A stretch of 64,000 nucleotides of DNA from RHKX01 sp963823565 (GTDB lineage: Bacteria > Actinomycetota > Thermoleophilia > Solirubrobacterales > 70-9). The position numbers and the translations under genes were made by a program. Shown here one piece after another: positions 46,369-54,898 of the stretch. Location: contig CAWGLR010000003.1 in NCBI GenBank assembly GCA_963823565.1, positions 372,001-436,000 on the forward strand. Reading direction: 5' to 3'. Each line of letters starts with the position of its first letter. Within the stretch, counting starts at the first letter, position 1. The notes beneath the pieces are model-generated. The model saw nothing but the letters and a program-made list of their open reading frames with translations, made no database searches and was not told the DNA's origin.

Positions 46369-48386
46369 GCGCGACCGCGGAGGCGGCGGCGCGCGCCGAG
46401 GAGCTGCGCGCGGAGATCGCCAAGCACGACCACGCCTACTACGTGCTCGACGACCCGCTCGTCGGCGACGACGCCTACGACGCCCTGATCGACGAGCTGC
46501 GGGCGATCGAGTCCGAGCATCCGGATCTGCTGACCCCGGACTCGCCGACCCAGCGCGTCGGCGGCCAGCCGGTCGAGGGCTTCGAGCGCCACGAGCACCT
46601 CGAGCCGATGCTGTCGCTGGCGAACGCCCGCTCGGCGGAGGAGCTGGAGGCGTGGGAGGCGCGGATCCGCAACCTGCTCAAGCGCTACGACATCGAGGCA
46701 TCGGAGATCTCCTACGTGACCGAGCCGAAGATCGACGGCCTCGCGATCTCGCTGACCTACGAGGACGGGATCTTCGTTCGCGGCACGACCCGCGGCGATG
46801 GGCGAGTCGGGGAGGACGTCACCCACAATCTGCGGACGATCCGCTCGATCCCGCTGCGGATGCCCGACGCGCCTGAGCTGATCGAGGTCCGGGGGGAGGT
46901 CTACTTCCCGCGGTCGGGCTTCGAGCGGCTCAACGAGGAGCGCGCCGGCAAGGGGCTCTCCACCTTCGCCAATCCGCGCAACGCCGCCGCCGGGACGATC
47001 CGCCAGCAGGACCCGGCGCTGGCGGCCGAGCGGCCGCTGCAGATCTGGTGCTACGGGATCGGCTACCGGCGCGGCGTCGAGCACGCCACGCACATGGACG
47101 AGCTCGAGTGGCTCCGCGAGCGCGGGTTCCGCGTCAACGACCAGATCGCGAAGCAGGAGACCGGCGCCGAGGTCGTCGCGCGCTGCGAGTGGTGGGAGAG
47201 CAACCGCGAGACGCTCGACTACGAGATCGACGGCGCCGTCGTCAAGGTCGACGACCGGGCGCTGTGGCGCGACCTCGGCGTCGTCGGCCGCGAGCCGCGC
47301 TGGGCCATCGCCTGGAAGTTCCCGCCGACCACCGCCACCACGAAGCTGAACAAGATCGTCTGGAACGTCGGCCGCACCGGGCACCTCGTGCCGTTCGCGA
47401 TGCTGGAGCCGGTGCACGTGGGCGGCGTCACGGTTTCCACCGCCACCCTGCACAACGAGGAGGACCTGGCGCGAAAGGACGCGCGCGAGGGCGACGAGGT
47501 CGTCGTCACCCGGGCCGGCGACGTGATCCCGCAGGTGATCGCGCCGCTCGTCCAGCGCCGCAAGGGAAAGCGGCTGCGCAAGGCGAAGCCGCCGAAGGAG
47601 TGCCCGGCCTGCGGGACGCCGACCGTCAAGCCCGAGGGCGTGTGGACTATCTGCCCGAACCGCACCGGCTGCCCCGGCCAGGTCTTCCAGCACATCAAGC
47701 ACTTCGTCAGCAAGGGCGCCATGGACATCGACGGCTTCGGCGAGAAGCAGGCCTACCGGTTCCTCGAGGAGGGGCTGATCGAGGACGCGGCCGACATCTA
47801 CGACCTCACGGCCGAGCGGCTCGTCGGGCTCGAGCGCTTCGGCGAGGTCTCGGCGCAGAACCTGGCGCGCAACATCGAGGGGTCGAAGGAGGTGCCGTTT
47901 CCGCGCGTGCTCTACGCGCTCGGGCTCGCCGGGGTCGGGTACGTCACCGCCGAGGCGCTCGCGATGCACTTCGGCTCGATCGACCGCCTGCTCGAGGCCA
48001 GCGAGGAGGAGATCACCGAGGTCGAGGGCGTCGGGCCGATCCTCGCCGACCAGATCCTCGAGCAGCTCTCGGAGGAGCGGACGCTGAAGCTGATCGCCGA
48101 CCTACGCGAGAAGGGCCTGCGCTTCGAGCTCGACGAATCCGAGCTGCGGGCGGAGGAGGGTCCGCTGGACGGCAGGACCCTCGTGATCACGGGGACACTC
48201 CCGAACCTGAGCCGCGAGCAGGCGAGCGCGCTGATCAAGCGCGCGGGCGGCAAGGTCACCAACTCCGTCTCGAAGAAGACCGACTTCGTCGTCGCCGGCG
48301 ACAACCCGGGGTCGAAGCTCGCCAAGGCGCAGGACCTCGGAACGGAGATCCTCGACGAGGACGGCCTGCGGGCTCTGGCCGGCTGA
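46365..48386 (+). CDS. ligA: NAD-dependent DNA ligase
   Basis: 673 residues from GTG 46365; full length. The adenylation domain Ia has HDHAYYVLDDPLVGDDAYD; adenylated lysine is Lys122 in TEPKIDGLAIS. The OB fold contains VVGREPRWAIAWKFPP; the zinc finger is CPACGTPTVK...ICPNRTGC; HhH repeats and a C-terminal BRCT domain (GRTLVITGTLPNLSREQASA) follow. Essential for replication and repair. Confidence 0.97.
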   Translation: MSATAEAAARAEELRAEIAKHDHAYYVLDDPLVGDDAYDALIDELRAIESEHPDLLTPDSPTQRVGGQPVEGFERHEHLEPMLSLANARSAEELEAWEARIRNLLKRYDIEASEISYVTEPKIDGLAISLTYEDGIFVRGTTRGDGRVGEDVTHNLRTIRSIPLRMPDAPELIEVRGEVYFPRSGFERLNEERAGKGLSTFANPRNAAAGTIRQQDPALAAERPLQIWCYGIGYRRGVEHATHMDELEWLRERGFRVNDQIAKQETGAEVVARCEWWESNRETLDYEIDGAVVKVDDRALWRDLGVVGREPRWAIAWKFPPTTATTKLNKIVWNVGRTGHLVPFAMLEPVHVGGVTVSTATLHNEEDLARKDAREGDEVVVTRAGDVIPQVIAPLVQRRKGKRLRKAKPPKECPACGTPTVKPEGVWTICPNRTGCPGQVFQHIKHFVSKGAMDIDGFGEKQAYRFLEEGLIEDAADIYDLTAERLVGLERFGEVSAQNLARNIEGSKEVPFPRVLYALGLAGVGYVTAEALAMHFGSIDRLLEASEEEITEVEGVGPILADQILEQLSEERTLKLIADLREKGLRFELDESELRAEEGPLDGRTLVITGTLPNLSREQASALIKRAGGKVTNSVSKKTDFVVAGDNPGSKLAKAQDLGTEILDEDGLRALAG

Positions 48387-48895
48387 TGGCGGGCCGGATC
48401 CCAGCGATCGACCCGACCCGTCCCCGCGGCCGGGTCCGGCGCGCCCTCTACGCGGTGGGCATGAGCGACTTCGGCCGCTGGTACGGCATCCACGTCGCCT
48501 CGCGCATCGACCCGCCGCTGCTCCGCCTCACCCGCGGTCGCTTCGCCACGACGGGCATCCTCCCGCTCGTCCTGCTCACGGTCCGCGGCCGCAAGAGCGG
48601 CGAGCCGCGCACCGTCCCGCTCGTCTACTTCACCGACGGCGACGACGTCGTCCTCGTCGCCTCGAGCTTCGGCCGCGCCAGCAACCCGGCCTGGTACCTG
48701 AACCTGCTCGCCAACCCCGACGTCGAGCTGACCGCCGCCGGCGTCACCGGCCGCTACCGGGCGCGCGAGGTGACCGGGGCCGAGCGCGAGCGCCTCTTCG
48801 ACCTCGCCCGCGCCAACTACGAGGGCTACGGCAACTACCAGGTGCTCGCCGGCGATCGCAAGATCCCGGTGATGGCGCTGTCGCCGGTGGGCTAG
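48386..48895 (+). CDS. F420-dependent (DDN-family) nitroreductase-like oxidoreductase
   Basis: 169 residues from ATG 48386 (TGATG overlap with ligA). LLTVRGRKSGEPRTVPLVYF, VVLVASSFGRASNPAWYLNL and ANPDVELTAAG are hallmarks of the deazaflavin (F420)-dependent nitroreductase family. These are split-barrel enzymes reducing quinones or other unsaturated substrates. The N-terminal amphipathic helix is present. Coupled to ligA only by operon structure; substrate unknown. Confidence 0.88.
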   Translation: MAGRIPAIDPTRPRGRVRRALYAVGMSDFGRWYGIHVASRIDPPLLRLTRGRFATTGILPLVLLTVRGRKSGEPRTVPLVYFTDGDDVVLVASSFGRASNPAWYLNLLANPDVELTAAGVTGRYRAREVTGAERERLFDLARANYEGYGNYQVLAGDRKIPVMALSPVG

Positions 48896-48901
48896 CTGTC
48901 C

Positions 48902-49004
48902 GCCCCGGCGGTTGGGCGGGCCGGGGCTCGGGAATGGGGGGTGGGCCAGCGGGCCCCGCTGGTAGGAAATGGACGCTATGTGTCCGTTATCCGCCAGTGG
49001 CGGA
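48902..49004. other. convergent intergenic region with three palindromes
   Basis: Three hairpins between the oxidoreductase and dacB. GCCCCGGC (48902-48909) pairs with 48920-48927. CCAGCGGG/CCCGCTGG is at 48946-48962 with a 1-nt loop. TCCGCC-AGT-GGCGGA is at 48990-49004. The first probably terminates the ligA operon and the last dacB. No gene is seen in the 132-nt gap. Confidence 0.5.
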
Positions 49005-49027
49005 CGGACCGGAGGCCTCAGCCAGCC

Positions 49028-50371
49028 CTACGGCTTGTACCGCGCGATCTGGATCACCATCTTGTCCTGGATGTTGTGGGCGGCGGTGAGGTCGCTGACC
49101 CCGTTCATCAGGAGCGAGAAGGCGACCAGCCCGTGGCCCGACTTGCAGAAGCCGCTCAGGTTGGAGACGCCGCTGATCGTGCCGGTCTTGCCGCGGCAGC
49201 GGCCGGCGGCCACCGTGCCGCCCATGCGGTCCTCGAGCGTGCCGTCGTGGCCGGCGATCGAGAGCGAGTCGTAGAGGGCGTCGCCGACGTCGCCGTTGCG
49301 GCGGGTGCCGGCGAGCAGCTTGACGACGTCCTTGGGCGAGGAGCGGTTGCTCGCGGTCAGGCCGGAGCCGTCGCGGGCCGAGACCTTGGAGCCGACGCTG
49401 CGGGCGTACCGCTCGACCTCCTTGGCCCCGCCGCGCGTGGTGCCCTTGTCGCCGTCGGCGGCGTCGACGCCCTTGAGCAGCATCTCGGCGAAGAAGTTGT
49501 TGGACGGCTTGTTGGTCGCGGCGACCAGGTTCGCCATCCGTTCCGACTCGTGGAGGGCGATCGGATCGGCCTTGCGCAGCTTCCCGGGAATGCCCCGGAC
49601 CTTGACCTTGCCGCCGACCTTGACGCCCTCCCTTCGCAGGGCGTCCCGGAAAGCCTTGCCGGCGTCCTTCGCCGGGTCCTCGGCGTAGGTGGAGCCGCCG
49701 TAGACGAGGCCGCTGAGCGGCGCGACCCACTCGCTGGGACCGTAGTTGGAGTCGGGCACGCCGCGCAGGCGGTCGAAGATCGTGTCGTCGGCGACGACCC
49801 GGCCGGAGACCCGCCGGATCCCGGAGCGGCGGACGTCCTTGGCGAGGTCGCGCATGCCGCCGCCGCCGAGCGAGGGATCGCCGCCGCCGATCAGGTAGAG
49901 GTCGCCGCTGAGCTTGCCGCGTCCCGTCACCTTGCCGCCGGCCTTGACCTTCGTCTCGAGCCGGCCCTTCGCCCCGAAGGCGTTGAGCGCCGCGGTGGTG
50001 GTGAAGAGCTTCTCGTTGGAGGCGAGCTTGCGGCGCTTGTCCTGCTTGCGGTCGTAGATGACTCCGCCCTTCTTCGCCTTCAGGTCGACGACGTAGAAGC
50101 CGCTCGAGGACGACGCCTTGCGCGCGAGGCCGCTGAGCTTCCGCTTCAGCTTGCCGAGCCCGATCGCGCTGCTGCCGGCGCGCTCGATCCCCGCCGCCGA
50201 GCGGAACGGGATGTCGGGGCCAGGCGCCTGGGCCCCTCGCGACCCGGCGGCCGCGCCGGCGCCCGCGAGCGCGAGCAGCGTGGCGATCAGCAGGGCCGCG
50301 AGCCCCGCCGGGGCGCGCGTCGTCGCGATTCCTTCTGCCTTGGAGCCCCGCACCTGCGCGAGTGTAGACAC
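49028..50371 (-). CDS. dacB: D-alanyl-D-alanine carboxypeptidase/endopeptidase (PBP4, S13 family)
   Basis: 447 residues from GTG 50371. A signal-anchor-like segment PAGLAALLIATLLALAGAGA at ~21-40 puts it outside the membrane. The penicilloyl-serine transferase triad is complete: SxxK as S118NEK, SxN in KPSNNFFAEMLL, KTG in RGKTGTISG. The S13 insertion domains account for the length. It trims or cleaves peptidoglycan cross-links. The open frame continues to 50548 into the divergent patatin gene; that longer start is rejected. Confidence 0.93.
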   Translation of the reverse strand: MSTLAQVRGSKAEGIATTRAPAGLAALLIATLLALAGAGAAAGSRGAQAPGPDIPFRSAAGIERAGSSAIGLGKLKRKLSGLARKASSSSGFYVVDLKAKKGGVIYDRKQDKRRKLASNEKLFTTTAALNAFGAKGRLETKVKAGGKVTGRGKLSGDLYLIGGGDPSLGGGGMRDLAKDVRRSGIRRVSGRVVADDTIFDRLRGVPDSNYGPSEWVAPLSGLVYGGSTYAEDPAKDAGKAFRDALRREGVKVGGKVKVRGIPGKLRKADPIALHESERMANLVAATNKPSNNFFAEMLLKGVDAADGDKGTTRGGAKEVERYARSVGSKVSARDGSGLTASNRSSPKDVVKLLAGTRRNGDVGDALYDSLSIAGHDGTLEDRMGGTVAAGRCRGKTGTISGVSNLSGFCKSGHGLVAFSLLMNGVSDLTAAHNIQDKMVIQIARYKP

Positions 50372-50426
50372 GGTGACGGGGGCGGAGTTGCGCTGCCCGG
50401 TGCCCCTGGCCGCCTGGCCAGCCTGC

Positions 50427-50432
50427 CATAAT
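50427..50432 (+). promoter_or_regulatory. -10 box of patatin gene
   Basis: CATAAT ends 9 nt before the GTG at 50442, within the 70-nt divergent gap with dacB. Confidence 0.4.
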
Positions 50433-50441
50433 GCCCAGGCC

Positions 50442-51680
50442 GTGAGCGAGGTCGTCAAGCTCGATCCGGCGAAGCGCTCGCGGGGGTCGAGCGCCCGCCG
50501 GCGCCGCCGCTCGAGAACCGCCCTCGTGCTGGGTGGCGGCGGATTCACGGGCGCCGTCTACGAGATCGGCGCTCTGCGGGCCTTCGATCTACTCGCCGTC
50601 AACCGCACGGTCAACGACTTCGACGTCTACGTCGGCACCAGCGCGGGTTCGTTCGTCGGCGCCGCCGTCGCCAACGGCGTCACCCCCGAGGAGATGATGC
50701 GGGTGCTCAACAAGCACCTGCCGTCGCCGCTGCGGGACATGGACCTCGGGATGCTGCTGCGCCCCAACTACCGCGGATTCGCCACCGCCGCCGCGAAGTT
50801 CCCCCTCCGGGTCGCCGGCGTCGCCCGCGACGTCGCCCGCACCCTCGTCGAGACCTCCGTGATGGACGTCGCGACCGGCCTCGCCGCGGGACTGCCGAAG
50901 GGCCTCTACACCGGCGGCGGGATCGAGGACTACGTCGCCGAGATGCTCGCCGACCCCGATCGCACCGACGACTTCCGGCTGCTCGAGCGCGAGCTCTACC
51001 TGACCGCGACCGAGATCGACACGACCGAGCGCATCGTCCTCGGCGAGGGCGAGTGGTCCGACGTCCCGATCTCGCGCGCCGTCGCCGCCTCCACGGCGCT
51101 GCCGCTCGTCTACGAGCCGGTGGAGATCAAGGGCCGGGAGATGATGGACGGCGGCATCCGCTCGACCACCAACATCGACATCGCGGTCGAGAAGGGCGCG
51201 AAGTTCATCGTCGTCGTCAACCCGATCGTTCCCTTCGTCAACGACTTCAAGACCCGCGTGCCGACGATCTTCGGCAGCCGCGTCCGGCGGATCTCCGACA
51301 TGGGGTTCGTCGCCCTCGCCAACCAGGCGATCCGGATGATCGCCCACGATCGCCTGCATCGCGCCGTCGAGGAGTGGGAGGTCAAGTACCCCGGGGTCGA
51401 CATCATCCTCATCGAGCCCGACTTCGGCGACGAGCTGATGTTCTCGACCTCGATCATGGACTACAAGGCGCGCCTGCAGATCGCCAAGCACGGCTTCGAG
51501 TCGGTCACGCTCCGCCTCGCCCGCGACTACGACCGCTACAAGGCGGTCGCCGAGCGCCACGGCATCGATATCTCCGCGCGCCGGGTCGAGCACGTGCTCG
51601 GCCAGGTCGAGCGCGAGCGTGACGAGACGCCGGCCTGGCGCCGGGTGTTCGAGCAGACGACGAGCGCGCTGCTGCGGTAG
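50442..51680 (+). CDS. patatin-like phospholipase
   Basis: 412 residues from GTG 50442. The patatin signature is complete: the oxyanion-hole loop VLGGGGFTGAVYEIG (29-43), nucleophile Ser67 in GTSAG (65-69) and Asp236 in MDGG. Ser-Asp dyad acyl hydrolases of this type act on phospholipids or acylglycerols. The N-terminus is Arg-rich (residues 11-25), with no signal peptide. An extra C-terminal helical region follows the core. The neighbour, convergent across a palindrome, is a long-chain acyl-CoA synthetase that could activate fatty acids it releases; that is inference. Confidence 0.92.
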   Translation: MSEVVKLDPAKRSRGSSARRRRRSRTALVLGGGGFTGAVYEIGALRAFDLLAVNRTVNDFDVYVGTSAGSFVGAAVANGVTPEEMMRVLNKHLPSPLRDMDLGMLLRPNYRGFATAAAKFPLRVAGVARDVARTLVETSVMDVATGLAAGLPKGLYTGGGIEDYVAEMLADPDRTDDFRLLERELYLTATEIDTTERIVLGEGEWSDVPISRAVAASTALPLVYEPVEIKGREMMDGGIRSTTNIDIAVEKGAKFIVVVNPIVPFVNDFKTRVPTIFGSRVRRISDMGFVALANQAIRMIAHDRLHRAVEEWEVKYPGVDIILIEPDFGDELMFSTSIMDYKARLQIAKHGFESVTLRLARDYDRYKAVAERHGIDISARRVEHVLGQVERERDETPAWRRVFEQTTSALLR

Positions 51681-51739
51681 CGAGTAGCTTCGAGGTCGCT
51701 ACCCGCTACAGCGAGCGAAGCGAGCGTGCTACCCGCTAC
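51677..51739. repeat. convergent hairpin with duplicated right arm
   Basis: GTAGCGAGTAGC (51677-51688) pairs with GCTACCCGCTAC (51698-51709) with one G-T type mismatch. The same right arm recurs exactly at 51728-51739, overlapping the fadD stop codon. It can serve as terminator for both convergent genes. Confidence 0.7.
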
Positions 51740-53547
51740 TTGCTGTACAGCTCTTCGACGTCCGCCGCGTACTTATCCGCGACCACGTTCCGCTTGACCT
51801 TCATCGTCGGCGTCAGCTCGCCGCCCTCCTGGGAGAGGTCGGTGGGGAGGATCGTCACCTTCTTCACCTGCTCGACGCGGGCGAACTTCTCGTTGATCTG
51901 GTCGACGTGGGCCATGACGATGGCCTTGATGTCGGGGTTCTCAGCGAGCGCCGCCGGATCCTCGGGGAGGCCGTGCTCCTTCGCGTAGGCGACCGCCTCC
52001 TCAGGGTCGAGGGTGACGAGGGCGACGAGATAGGGCCGCCGGTCGCCGATCACCACGCACTGGCTGATGAGCGGAAGCTGCTTGATCTCGGCCTCGAGGT
52101 TGGCGGGGGTGATGTTCTTGCCGCCAGCGGTGATGATGATGTCCTTCTTGCGGCCGGTGATCTTCAGGTAGCCGTCGGCGTCGATCTCGCCGATGTCGCC
52201 GGTGTGAAGCCAGCCGTCGACGATCGTTTCCCGGGTCGCGTCGTCGTTCTTGTAGTAGCCCTGGAAGATGTTGGGCCCCTTGATCAGGACCTCGCCGTCG
52301 TCGGCGATCTTCACCTCGCAGCCCTTGAAGGGCCGGCCGACCGTGCCGATCTTGTAGGCGTCGGGCGTCGAGATAGTCGCGGCGGTCGAGGTCTCGGTCA
52401 TCCCGTAGCCCTCGAGCACGAGGACGCCGGTGGCCTCGAAGAAGCGGAGGATGTCGGAGTTGATCGGGGCGGCGCCGGAGACGCACTGGCGGACCCGCCC
52501 CCCGAACAGGTCACGGATCTTCGAGAGCACCTGCTTGTCGGCGAAGTCGTACTGCTTGCGCAGCAGCCAGCCGGGCTCGCGGCCTTGGTGGATCGTCTCC
52601 CGGTACTTGTGGCCGACGCCGATCGCCCACCAGAAGATCCGCTTCTTCAGTCCGCCCTGCTTGTCGACCGCGGCGGTCGCGGTCGCGTAGACCTTCTCGA
52701 AGATGCGCGGAACCGACGGGAAGTAGTGCGGCCGCACCTCGGAGAGGTTGGGAACGATCTTCAGCGGATCGCGCTCCCAGTAAGCGAGCGTCGCGCCGAT
52801 GTCGAAGCTGCCGAATTGGATCAGCAGCGCGAACGAGTGAGCGAGCGGCAGGAACAGGTAGGCGATGTCGTCGGGCTCGACGACGGCGGCGTCCTGAGTC
52901 ATGTCGAGCATCGCCCGGTAGTTGCCGTGGCTGATCACGCAGCCCTTCGGCGGGCCGGTGGTTCCCGACGTGTAGATGAAGGTGCAGATGTCGTCCGGGG
53001 TCACCGAGGAGTAGCGCTGCTTCCATTCGGCGGCGTCGCGCCCGTCGCCGCGGCGGAGGATCTCCTCCATCGCGAGGGCGCCCTCGCCGGCCCCCTCCAT
53101 CTGGATGACGTGCTCGAGCAGGGGGAGCCGGTCGCGGACCGCGGTGACCTTGGCGAGCTGCTCGTCGTCCTCGACGATCACCGCCTTCGCGTCGGAGTTC
53201 TCGAGGACGTAGTGGCACTCGTCGGGCGAGTTCGTCTGGTAGATCGGCACGACGGTCGCGCCCGCGGTCAGCGTCGCGAAGTCGAAGAGCGTCCACTCGA
53301 GGCGGGTGTTGGCGAGGATCGAGACCTTGTCGCCCTTCTCGATCCCTAGGTCCATCAGGCCGAGCGAGAGCCGGCGAACGGTCTCGCCGACCTCCTCGAA
53401 GGTCTGCTTGGCCCACTCGCCGGAGGGGTCCTTGAACATCACGGCGGTGCGGCCCCGATAGGTGTCGACCGCTCGCGGCAGGAGGTCGGCGACGGTCGCG
53501 CTGCCGGTCCCGGCTGTGGCCGAGGGGGTGGCGGTTGCTCCCTCCAT
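51736..53547 (-). CDS. long-chain fatty-acid-CoA ligase (AMP-forming)
   Basis: 603 residues from ATG 53547. The AMP-binding P-loop is YTSGTTGPPKG at 182-192; EGYGMTETSTAATI is the A5 motif, DGWLHTGDIGEIDADGYLKI and RKKDIIITAGGKNI complete the family. It activates long-chain fatty acids to acyl-CoA for degradation or lipid synthesis. A -10 box TAGACT sits 8 nt upstream (53561-53556). A small HTH-like gene precedes it on the same strand by 57 nt. Confidence 0.95.
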   Translation of the reverse strand: MEGATATPSATAGTGSATVADLLPRAVDTYRGRTAVMFKDPSGEWAKQTFEEVGETVRRLSLGLMDLGIEKGDKVSILANTRLEWTLFDFATLTAGATVVPIYQTNSPDECHYVLENSDAKAVIVEDDEQLAKVTAVRDRLPLLEHVIQMEGAGEGALAMEEILRRGDGRDAAEWKQRYSSVTPDDICTFIYTSGTTGPPKGCVISHGNYRAMLDMTQDAAVVEPDDIAYLFLPLAHSFALLIQFGSFDIGATLAYWERDPLKIVPNLSEVRPHYFPSVPRIFEKVYATATAAVDKQGGLKKRIFWWAIGVGHKYRETIHQGREPGWLLRKQYDFADKQVLSKIRDLFGGRVRQCVSGAAPINSDILRFFEATGVLVLEGYGMTETSTAATISTPDAYKIGTVGRPFKGCEVKIADDGEVLIKGPNIFQGYYKNDDATRETIVDGWLHTGDIGEIDADGYLKITGRKKDIIITAGGKNITPANLEAEIKQLPLISQCVVIGDRRPYLVALVTLDPEEAVAYAKEHGLPEDPAALAENPDIKAIVMAHVDQINEKFARVEQVKKVTILPTDLSQEGGELTPTMKVKRNVVADKYAADVEELYSK

Positions 53548-53555
53548 CTCGCTTG

Positions 53556-53561
53556 AGTCTA
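53556..53561 (-). promoter_or_regulatory. -10 box of fadD-type gene (leaderless)
   Basis: TAGACT on the reverse strand, 8 nt before the ATG at 53547. A 21-nt hairpin (53566-53586, arms ACCGGGACG/CGTCCCGGT) occupies the -35 side and may terminate the upstream small gene or serve as operator. Confidence 0.5.
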
Positions 53562-53604
53562 TGGGACCGGGACGTGCCGTCCCGGTTTCCTCAGGTGCCG
53601 CCCG

Positions 53605-53781
53605 TCAGGCGGGCTGATCGCGCTTCGGCGCTGTCAGCTGCTTCAGCGACGCGACGAACAGCGTCTTGTCGATCCTGCCGTGGAAGATCGGGATCCCCAT
53701 CTGGACGCATCGCGCGATCACCTCCTGGCGCTTCATGTCGACCTCGCTCGCCAGTTCCGCGGGCGTCAGGTGATTCGCCAA
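53605..53781 (-). CDS. 58-residue HTH-like protein with near-consensus promoter and SD
   Basis: Reading the reverse strand from TTG 53781 gives a 58-residue protein beginning MANHLTPAELASEVDMKRQE and continuing VIARCVQMGIPIFHGRIDKT. The pattern (LT..ELA.E..M.R.EV ... GIP...GRI....F) resembles excisionase/MerR-type HTH_17 domains. AGGAGG lies 5 nt before the TTG, the best Shine-Dalgarno I found. TTGACA-16-TATAAG upstream is the best promoter. The gene is too short for ordinary ORF cut-offs. It precedes the acyl-CoA ligase on the same strand. Target unknown; a regulator of the neighbourhood is a guess. Confidence 0.75.
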   Translation of the reverse strand: MANHLTPAELASEVDMKRQEVIARCVQMGIPIFHGRIDKTLFVASLKQLTAPKRDQPA

Positions 53782-53815
53782 AGCTGCCTCCTCGATCGGG
53801 TGCGCGTATCGCGGC

Positions 53816-53837
53816 CCGCGCGACGGCGGTCGCGCGG
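53816..53837 (-). promoter_or_regulatory. GC hairpin in leader of the small HTH gene
   Basis: 9-bp arms CCGCGCGAC/GTCGCGCGG with a 4-nt loop, between the presumed start site (~53843) and the SD. It could stabilise or regulate the mRNA. Confidence 0.45.
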
Positions 53838-53849
53838 CCCGTAGTGGCG

Positions 53850-53877
53850 CTTATATCGCTTGTGCTGGACGTGTCAA
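53850..53877 (-). promoter_or_regulatory. near-consensus sigma-A promoter
   Basis: On the reverse strand TTGACA (53877-53872), 16-bp spacer, TATAAG (53855-53850). It drives the small HTH-like gene. The remaining 53878-54002 holds no gene I can support. Confidence 0.75.
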
Positions 53878-54002
53878 GCTCAACTCGATTCCGGCGTCCG
53901 CTACCTGCGGTCTACAGGCGTCCGGGCACGCGCGGATGGCCACCCGTCCAAGCGGCGGCGCCCGGCTCGGGGCGCCCTCCGGGACCGCCGATCCCCAGAG
54001 AG

Positions 54003-54566
54003 ATGGCCCGACCACTACCGATCGCAGCCCTCCTCTCCGTGGCCGCCGCGCTCCTTCTCGCGCTCGCCCTCGGGCCCGGCGCGCGCAGCGCCGCCGCAGC
54101 GCAGTGCGCGGGAGCGGATCGTCCCGCCGCGCGGATGTCGACGGGCAGGGCGGAGCGGCTGACGCTCTGCCTGCTGAACAAGCAGCGGGCCAACCACGGG
54201 ATGAAGAAGCTGCGCGCCCAGAGGAACCAGCGGCGAGCGGCGAGCCGCCACAGCCGGCTGATGGTCCGCCGGGGCTGCTTCTCCCATCAGTGCCCGGGCG
54301 AGCCGGACCTGGTCGGCCGGCTCGAACGGGCGGGCTACCTCCCCTGCGGCTGCTCGTGGATGGTCGGCGAGAACATCGCCTGGGGGAGCGGCTCCTACGG
54401 CTCCCCGCGCAACATCGTCGAGTCCTGGATGGAATCGCCCGGGCACCGGGAGAACATCCTCAATCCGCGCTACGAGCACATCGGCGTCGCCGTGCACTCG
54501 GGGAGCCCGGGCCGTCGCTACCGCGACGCCGTGACCTACACGACCGACTTCGGCTTCAAGGGCTGA
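54003..54566 (+). CDS. secreted CAP (SCP/PR1-like, YkwD) domain protein
   Basis: 187 residues from ATG 54003. The signal peptide is PLPIAALLSVAAALLLALAL with an Ala-rich cleavage region; upstream in-frame starts are rejected because they precede it. The CAP domain is shown by LCLLNKQRANHGMKKLRAQR, GENIAWGSGSYGSPRNIVES, WMESPGHRENILNPRYEHIG. Four extra cysteines (CFSHQC, CGC) suggest disulfides. CAP proteins are secreted with varied, often unknown, roles. Confidence 0.9.
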   Translation: MARPLPIAALLSVAAALLLALALGPGARSAAAAQCAGADRPAARMSTGRAERLTLCLLNKQRANHGMKKLRAQRNQRRAASRHSRLMVRRGCFSHQCPGEPDLVGRLERAGYLPCGCSWMVGENIAWGSGSYGSPRNIVESWMESPGHRENILNPRYEHIGVAVHSGSPGRRYRDAVTYTTDFGFKG

Positions 54567-54608
54567 CCGCTTTCGCTCGCCGTTCACGGGCCGGCCGGCG
54601 TGCGCGAC

Positions 54609-54614
54609 TACGAT
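54609..54614 (+). promoter_or_regulatory. -10 box of small gene 54623-54886
   Basis: TACGAT ends 8 nt before the TTG at 54623. Confidence 0.35.
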
Positions 54615-54622
54615 TCGTCCGC

Positions 54623-54886
54623 TTGAGCAGCGGGCCGACAGAGCGAATCGAGGGCGTCGACGACGGCTTCGTCGCGTCGCTCATGGACACCGATCTCTAC
54701 TCGATGGGAGCGTTCTTCTGCGATCAGCACCCCGAGCTCGTCGACGAGGTCGTCGCTCGCAGCGACGAGATCGAGGGGATCGGCCTGAGCGCCTACGCCT
54801 CGGCCGCCTCCATCGACGTCGAGGAGGCGTTCGGGATGCTGCTCACGGGCCTCTCGGTCCGCTACTACAAGGCCGTCGCCGGCTGA
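54623..54886 (+). CDS. small acidic protein, function unknown
   Basis: 87 residues from TTG 54623. It is acidic and predicted mostly helical (EGVDDGFVASLMDTDLYSMG, HPELVDEVVARSDEIEGIGL, SIDVEEAFGMLLTGLSVRYY). No family recognised. The start is supported by the -10 box 8 nt upstream. It lies 12 nt before the DsbA-like gene and may share its mRNA. Confidence 0.6.
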   Translation: MSSGPTERIEGVDDGFVASLMDTDLYSMGAFFCDQHPELVDEVVARSDEIEGIGLSAYASAASIDVEEAFGMLLTGLSVRYYKAVAG

Positions 54887-54898
54887 CCCCGCCCCAGC

